Source: Drosophila miranda
Taxonomy: Eukaryota > Arthropoda > Insecta > Diptera > Drosophilidae
Direction of reading: 5' to 3'
Length of the DNA: 64,000 nt
Assembly (NCBI RefSeq): GCF_003369915.1
Contig: NC_046674.1
Span: 44,183,338-44,247,337 of the forward strand
Position numbers and translations under genes: made by a program. The notes beneath the pieces were generated by a model. That model was not told the origin of the DNA. It searched no databases and saw only the letters and a program-made list of their open reading frames with translations. Of this stretch, positions 57,066-64,000 are shown piece after piece. How positions within the stretch are numbered: position 1 is the stretch's first letter; every line of letters begins with the position of its first letter.

Positions 57066-57811
57066 GTGTCCCACGTTCTGAGACCTGAGGTCTCCATTCT
57101 CAATGCCGTGTCCGCTCAGTCAAAGAAGATCTGCAGTTTTTCCATCCGCTCTCTGACTAAGCCGGGCTTACAACTAAATGCCGCAACCTACGTTATTCCG
57201 GAATTGGCCCTATGTGGTGGTTCTCTTGAGAAAATTACCGTGGTGGATGATCTTGGTGTTATATTAGACGCCAAGCTAAAGTATTCTGAACACATGTCGA
57301 CAATGGTAAATATGGCCATGGGCGTACTTTGGTTTATAAAGAGGTGGTCAAAAGAATTTTACGACCCCTATATAACAAAGACTCTCTATACCTCGCTAGT
57401 TCGTACAAAGTACACCAGGACCGTATAGAATCAGTACAGAAAAACTCTTTACTCTTTGCTCTGCGGGGCCTTAACTGGGATACGGGTGTGAGACTTCCAT
57501 CTTACTCTAGTAGACTGCTATAAGTAAACCTCCCATCCTTAGTTAGCCGTACGAAAATGCTTGGTGTGATTTTTGTGCACAACTTGATCAGGGGTTACAT
57601 AGACAGCCCTGATCTGTTGGGCCGCATAAACTTCACGATTCCTATTAGACTAACTAAAAATGTTATACCGTTGTTCCTTCCACTTTGTAGATCGAATTAT
57701 TCCTTGCATGAACCGTTTAGGGTCTTATGCTCGGATTATAATTCCCTCTACCTAAGTTACTCACACAATTTGAAATTAGAAATTGTAGTGGTATTTGTAT
57801 TTGTATTTTAA
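57066..57811 (+). pseudogene. Non-LTR RT 3' fragment (unit G)
   Basis: Private EFYDPYI. A 64-codon frame (57329-57523) shows the shifted part clearly: VHQDRIESVQKNSLLFALRG, then LPSYSSRLL. Confidence 0.78.
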
Positions 57812-59373
57812 ATGCATGCTTAGTTTCTTAATAAGTGTAGTGCTAATTTTCCTCGAATATTAGTCTTACAACTATCTTTCCTGCATGTTCGCGTTTGGTT
57901 CGGCTACGCACCGCGCGTAATGCGGCAGCGCCCCTCGGTCGGTTAGACGGGAGGAGGGCTGACGGTGCAGTAATTGCATCGCCTCATTTAAGATGCAGTC
58001 ATTGCATGTCAACGTCCATAAAGAAAAAATGTCTGTCCGGTAAAAGTAAGTCTGACCAACTTAAATTTTTCATGTTTTTTACTAGACTAGAAGCTATTTT
58101 TACAAAAAATAATCATGACCATAGCGATAAGCCTTCCTTATATTTTCGGATACCTTGATTTTTAATATTAAGCAGTCGATGTTTTTTGGCTTATATCCCT
58201 TTCTGTAAATATTTGTTTTCGAATTTGCCCAAAACTTTTTAACTGGCCTTAACTGAGGCACATTTGCAGGTTTTGCAGCTTAGGCACGAACTCAGTGCTT
58301 TGTTAAGTGCTTAACAAATGAGTTGGAAGCAGATCAAGGATAGTGGTCTTCAGTCTTCTTCAGATGTGACAAAGTTGCGACAATGTTTGAAATAAACATA
58401 GAAATGTTGAAAAAACCCACAATGTTGCGAGAATGTTAGAAATAAACAGTGTAACGTTGAAAAAACGGACGCATGGTATGAGAAATGCTACGTTGTGAAA
58501 ACGGTCAAGGAAAACACTTAGAAAAGAAAGGTTTATCCAACGGCTTCGAGTTGTGCGATTATATGTGGTTAGTCTACACGTCAATAAAACATACGGCTTT
58601 TCCTGTGAATACGGATATTTGGAAATTCCGCCAAGAATTTGCCGAAAAACCAACAAAGGTATTCCCATATATATGGGAGGATCTGAACCCAAAACAAGAA
58701 AAAAAAAAAAGGGGCCAAGAGGCTTCAGAGTTGTTCTGGCATAATGAGCAGAAGCTATTATCATTCGCATAATACCTATCAACAAATTTTTTAAGCGTCG
58801 GAAGACAATTGTCCTTGTAATTTTGCGCATTTACAGCCAATACTGCCAATATGTTGGTTTTTTTCATCTGGTACAGAGAAAAGTTTGATCAGGTCTTCTG
58901 GTGTCTGCATATGTAGTATAGAGAAAACTATTTTTTAACAATTTTTTTACAGTCGGTCCGGTTCAGCGCATTTTATTATAATTTATTGTACCAATACGTT
59001 GTATTAAATGTAATTCGTTACATAATTACCCATACTAATAAATCGTTATATATATATAAATGGAGTAAAAAATTTACGGGATTTCATAAATTGAGCATGA
59101 CTGAGCCGATCTGTCTCAAATTTGGTTTTCAGCTGTTTAAATTATCCAGGAGAAGGTTTATACGAAAACGCTCCCGAAAAAAATGGATTTTCTATTTTAT
59201 TTTTTTTAATACTAGCCGTAGTAGCCGTATTAGCGGAGAATCAATTGCCATAGTCGGAGATCAGGTCAAAACTCTTTATATTCTCCATCAAGAAACAATC
59301 AACTGAGTTGTCCTCATTTCTTATCCGTGCAACCACAATGAGCGCCACAGCAAAACGAGGCAGGGCCGGCTAG
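57812..59373 (+). repeat. Unassigned unit segment ending in CTAG (unit G)
   Basis: Has the 23-bp piece shared with A and C, and C's ttcggatacc. CTAG is at 59370-59373. Confidence 0.5.
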
Positions 59374-59572
59374 TTAAACAACAAAAATCGAAGTATAGAG
59401 GCAATATAAAGAAAATTCCGTTTTGTATAAGGAGACTTAAAAAAAAAATGTAATAATGTTAATTATTATGTATTCTTCTTTTTTATGTGTAATTTAATTT
59501 ACAAAGACTTGGAGGAAACTAATATATATTTAAATACTAATATTTAGTATACTAGCTCAAAAAATACTTTTC

Positions 59573-60099
59573 TCAAAATTGTATGTCTTGTAACTCATTT
59601 TTAGCCTGCCCTAGAATCTTAAATGTTTGCGTCCGATAGGGTAGGGTAGCCTTAAAGCAATTTTGATCAGCGTTGGTGTCAGCAGTAGTAAATGTTAGGG
59701 AGGGTATTGGCATTTGCCTCATGCGTTGCGGGCGCTGCTGATGATATTGCTGGTTTGGATGAGTCTGATTACGTCTCTGGCAGTACATTTTTGCAGAGTT
59801 AGGAGGTTGAATGTCAACAAAAAACGGCTGCAGGTTGCGACTGTGCTCTTCAAAAATGTTCTCCATATGCAACATACACTCTTGCAGTTGAACCTATTCA
59901 TATAAAAATAAAATTTAGTCAATGCCTTGGACTTCAATCTTTCTTATACAAACTTGTTCGATGCTGGTTAAGTCCGTAAGTAGACCTAATAAAAAGGGAA
60001 GATTATGGCCTGTGCGAAGATGCCATTTTAGCCCACTCATTGAAGCGGCTATACTCGATGCTGCTACTGTGCTAGCTGGGTACTTTGCAAATTGATGTT
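59573..60099 (-). pseudogene. CycD: Cyclin D-like gene fragment (unit G)
   Basis: Frames open; STVAAS, MSG and DIQF, exactly as in C. Confidence 0.7.
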
Positions 60100-60526
60100 C
60101 TGCGGAATAACAGTTCTATAACTTATATAAGTGTTATATATAATAAGAAGAATAATAAAATATTAAAATACCGAATATTCGGTAAAATGCACATCCCCAC
60201 AACAAAACATGTCTGTCCAGAGAAGGGTTGGTAATTTCGGCTTCAGAATTCCAAAGGGGGCTCTAAAACACATGATGGGTATATTTTGGTATATTGTAAG
60301 GAATGGGCAGATCAAGCAGGCCAAGAATTGGGTTCTCATGCCGTATTGACTAGGAATAGTTTTTCTTAGCTCAAACTTGGTTCGCCATGGAGCTTAAATT
60401 TTGTCTGAAATATTGTGATCCCATAATTGTAAAAGTAACTCTCTGTCTACATTCCTCGATTCGGAAATTTAAAAAAAAAAACGGAAGGGCTCGTTGTGAG
60501 GTGCTGTGGCGACCGCAACTCTACAT

Positions 60527-61212
60527 TTATACCCGATACTAACTCCGGCAGACGCCGAAATTTTGAGATATACGTTGTTTAGTGACATCTAACAGGAGTG
60601 TGGATACCAAATTTGGTTGCTCTAGCCTTAATAGTCTCTGAGATTTGTGGATGCCCCAGATTTTCGTCCTTTGCGGGGGCGGAAGGGGGTGTGGCGAAAT
60701 TTTGAAACTAGCTCGTCAAGGTCCGATATCACAGGAGTGTGGATCAAAAATTTGGTTGCTCTAGCTTTTATAGTCCCTGAGATCTAGGAACTCACTTTTA
60801 GCAATAGGCAAAGCCGACCATGAAACCTGTGTGTTAGAGAGAGACAGAGCGAAGAGAATAAAATTTTTTTCATCAGATTCTGCAGTCTAGAAGATATAAT
60901 CATTTTTGAAATTGTGGATGCCACAGATTTTCGACCTTTTTGGGGGCGGAAGTGGGCGGGGCGAAGTTTTGAAATATACCTGTAACAGTGACATGTCACA
61001 GAAGTCTGGATACAAAATGTCGTTGCTCTAGCTCTTATAGTCTCTGAGCACTAGGCGCTCATAGGGACGGACAGACAGATATGGCTCTATCGACTTGGCT
61101 TTTGATGCTGATCAAGAATATATATACGTTATGGGGTCGGAAACGGTTTCTGGACGTTTCACATATCCACTTTCACCACTTATCTAATATAATATAAGAG
61201 TACTGGATATAA
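60527..61212 (-). mobile_element. DINE-1/INE-1-like element (unit G)
   Basis: Same internal loss as C. It is followed by the C/G-specific 130-bp stretch (61246-61378), with an 8-bp inverted repeat TCTCAAAA/TTTTGAGA. Confidence 0.78.
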
Positions 61213-61378
61213 AAATTGACTGACTCAATATGGCAGAAAAAAAATTAGAAGAAAAAAAATTTCGTCTCAAAATACATACTCCTTTTGAGACATTTCAGGT
61301 ATTCAAAATTAAACAAGTTATACCTTTTTACAAAGTTAAAATTTAAGAAGAAATTATAAACCTGATGAAATTTTGTTA

Positions 61379-61882
61379 CATTTACATTCATCTTCTATTT
61401 TTCATGGCTTTACACAATTTCCCAAGATATCTGCTGTTCATTGAAATAGTGTTGCTTTCGAACAAAATCAAAAAAAGAAACTTAAAATAAAACCTATGTT
61501 ATATGTTCTGTATGAGCTGCTTTACCCCAGCCTGGCATGGGTCAGTAAGGTCCTGCCAACGTTTCAATAGGATTTGAGCCAATAATTTGAATAATTCTTA
61601 AACCACTTGCCAAAACTTAGTTCATGTTGACGGATTTGCAGTTGGTAGAATTCCTTTGACCTTCGGCCATAAGATTTCGATGAGTTTAAGATCAGTGACT
61701 GAGCTAAAAATGGCAGAACGTCGATATTTTCGGAATATTTTTTGTTCAGGGCATCAGTAGATAATTGCCGCGCACTGTGCCAACTCCGTGCGGTCCGGTC
61801 CCAACTCGATGTCGCGAGTTTGGCGGTGCGGTCGGAAGATCCACAATCCACAAGGCGTTCACCGCAGCGTAACGCTTAAGAT
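61379..61882 (-). pseudogene. Tc1-like transposase remnant (unit H)
   Basis: One base is lost in aagatcagtgac (61691), shifting the frame just before LIEILW. NKKYSENIDVLP is intact. Confidence 0.66.
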
Positions 61883-62600
61883 AAGTTAGTTACGCTCCCA
61901 CCGCCGTTTTAACCGGCGCGCTACCTACACGTTACACCCAAGTGATCCATTACCTATTTCTTAATAATCTTGAACTTGAATCCCCCGCACATATTTATGT
62001 ACATATGTTTATGGCTACGTATACATTTTCAATTAGCATATACTTGAACATATGCATACATATATATATTCACTCATGCCTTCATAGTTATTGATACACA
62101 TACATATATCACTATAAAATGGTTATATACCGTTTTACCCGTTGTTTGAATCTCGTCAAAAGGGTGGTTCGTTAACCGAAGCCTCGGTAAATAGCACTTA
62201 CAGCCATACATACATACATGCAGTGCATTCTTTTCGTTTTTTCGCTTCTCCACTGGTTGCTTGCTTTGTATTTGTTGGGATAGTTTTCGATGCCGCACTT
62301 GAACTTAATGGAACGTTAAGCAACGCGCTACCTCGCATTTCGAGGGTATATTTTTTTGAACTGCCGTTTGCAACCGACTCTATACATTGGTACCTCGTGC
62401 CTCAATATTATTGTTCGTCCACAATTTTCGCTCTTGGTTAAACATTTATTGATCGTAGTATTTATATCTGCACATTCCGGCCACATTTTACAATTTCCAT
62501 AATATTGTTACGTTTATACAGTTCGTATTTTATGGGTTGAGAATATGCTTTCGATGTCTTGTTGCTCCCCTCGGCAGTCCCTCTTACGGTTCCGAGCACT
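61883..62600 (+). repeat. Leader/LTR-like segment, complete form (unit H)
   Basis: 718 bp as in D, TATAAAA at 62113-62119. Confidence 0.58.
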
Positions 62601-62987
62601 ATGGACCAATCGGCAGCCATTTTCACACGGTCTAAGTTTGCCTTCGCTGCAAGCAGACTGACCCGCTTCGACCAGAAGCTCGACGCTCCAGATGCTAGCA
62701 CTCCAACCTGCTCCCAAGTCCATCGAGATCAACTCCAAAGCCTGTGGGCAAAGGTGGACGCGGAGTTCTAGGCCTGTTCGGTGGCGATGGCGGAAGCGGA
62801 TCCAAAGGGTGGTAGCTGATGTCCAAGGGATGTACGATGACTGCTACACGGTCTACACGTAATGCCTTGCCAAACTGAACGATCAGCTCGAGCCCCCGAG
62901 TGTCTCTCACACGCCGCAACTGGCCGTTCAAGTGCAGACTTCCGGCGGTAGCCTCCATTCTCCATGTGACACTGGGGACTACCAGCA
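62601..62987 (+). pseudogene. BEL/Pao-like gag 5' fragment (unit H)
   Basis: ATG at 62601, first frame to 62771; D-type 6-base loss. Confidence 0.58.
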
Positions 62988-63733
62988 GTGTCCCACGTTC
63001 TGAGACCTGAGGTCTCCATTCTCAATGCCGTGTCCGCTCAGTCAAAGAAGATCTGCAGTTTTTCCATCCGCTCTCTGACTAAGCCGGGCTTACAACTAAA
63101 TGCCGCAACCTACGTTATTCCGGAATTGGCCCTATGTGGTGGTTCTCTTGAGAAAATTACCGTGGTGGATGATCTTGGTGTTATATTAGACGCCAAGCTA
63201 AAGTATTCTGAACACATGTCGACAATGGTAAATATGGCCATGGCCGTACTTTGGTTTATAAAGAGGTGGTCAAAAGAATTTGACGACCCCTATATAACAA
63301 AGACTCTCTATACCTCGCTAGTTCGTACAAAGTACACCAGGACCGTATAGAATCAGTACAGAAAAACTCTTTACTCTTTGCTCTGCGGGGCCTTAACTGG
63401 GAAACGGGTGTGAGACTTCCATCTTACTCTAGTAGACTGCTATAAGTAAACCTCCCATCCTTAGTTAGCCGTACGAAAATGCTTGGTGTGATTTTTGTGC
63501 ACAACTTGATCAGGGGTTACATAGACAGCCCTGATCTGTTGGGCCGCATAAACTTCACGATTCCTATTAGACTAACTAAAAATGTTATACCGTTGTTCCT
63601 TCCACTTTGTAGATCGAATTATTCCTTGCATGAACCGTTTAGGGTCTTATGCTCGGATTATAATTCCCTCTACCTAAGTTACTCACACAATTTGAAATTA
63701 GAAATTGTAGTGGTATTTGTATTTGTATTTTAA
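62988..63733 (+). pseudogene. Non-LTR RT 3' fragment (unit H)
   Basis: First frame 62988-63350 (private MAMAVLWFIKRW), tail frame 63479-63733. Confidence 0.78.
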
Positions 63734-64000
63734 ATGCATGCTTAGTTGCTTAATAAGTGTAGTGCTAATTTTCCTCGAATATTAGTCTTACAACTATCTT
63801 TCCTGCATGTTCGCGTTTGGTTCGGCTACGCACCGCGCGTAATGCGGCGGAGGAGGGCTGACGGTGCAGTAATTGCATCGCCTCTTTTAAGATGCAGTCA
63901 TTGCATGTCAACGTCCATAAAGAAAAAATGTCTGTCCGGTAAAAGTAAGTCTGACCAACTTAAATTTTTCATGTTTTTTACTAGACTAGAAGCTATTTTT

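Larger units (their letters stand above)
55790..61212 (+). repeat. Array unit G
   Basis: 5423 bp. It starts like F (Tc1 flank, leader) but from the RT tail onward carries C-type variants, with a single DINE-1. Confidence 0.88.
61213..64000 (+). repeat. Array unit H, cut by window end
   Basis: Leader and gag match D (complete leader, 6-base gag loss). The window ends inside the unassigned segment (63734-64000), in which no gene is seen. Confidence 0.85.

Overview
The window is eukaryotic, repeat-dominated DNA, almost certainly from a Drosophila genome and most likely from heterochromatin. It contains DINE-1/INE-1-like elements, insect BEL/Pao and Ty3/gypsy retroelements, LOA/jockey-type non-LTR fragments, Tc1-like and PIF/Harbinger transposons, and a cyclin D gene fragment carrying a 60-nt intron. 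The form of the DINE-1 copies (termini reading TTATACCCGATACT) reminds me of the obscura species group, but that is recollection and has not been tested. I see no intact host gene, tRNA, rRNA or prokaryotic feature.

Left part (1-5864). A Ty3/gypsy-type element is present in the order pol 3' end, LTR (1088-2056), gag, pol 5' end, as in two head-to-tail copies sharing one LTR. The LTR contains a 36-bp minisatellite. At about 4534-4543 the reverse transcriptase reading breaks off into an inverted partial copy of the array unit found further right (4541-5864).

BEL element (5865-12132, minus strand). This is a BEL/Pao retrotransposon with two nearly identical 367-369-bp LTRs, a primer-binding site and a 1430-codon gag-pol frame. 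It carries an in-frame deletion that removes the start of reverse transcriptase, one stop codon and one frameshift. Its two flanks do not form a target-site duplication, and array orientation flips across it.

Array (12133-64000). Seven complete units and one partial unit (A-H, about 5.4-9.8 kb) lie head to tail. Each runs left to right as: Tc1-like transposase remnant (minus); a leader with BEL/Pao-like gag 5' fragment (plus) fused to the 3' end of a non-LTR reverse transcriptase ORF (plus); an unassigned 1.5-kb segment ending in a Helitron-like CTAG; the last two exons of a cyclin D-like gene (minus); and one or two DINE-1 copies. Units A and B carry an extra inverted ORF1-endonuclease fragment of a LOA-type element at the same position. 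Unit B also carries a complete 2.7-kb PIF/Harbinger transposon with a TAT target duplication. Shared variants pair C with G, D with H and E with F. The C-G and D-H spacings are 25,198 and 25,190 bp, pointing to a four-unit higher-order repeat.

The most unusual content is the host cyclin D piece, amplified with its intron and always in one orientation. Plus-strand transcription from the retroelement leader, which has a TATA box in some units, would produce RNA antisense to it. Whether such RNA exists cannot be told from the sequence.
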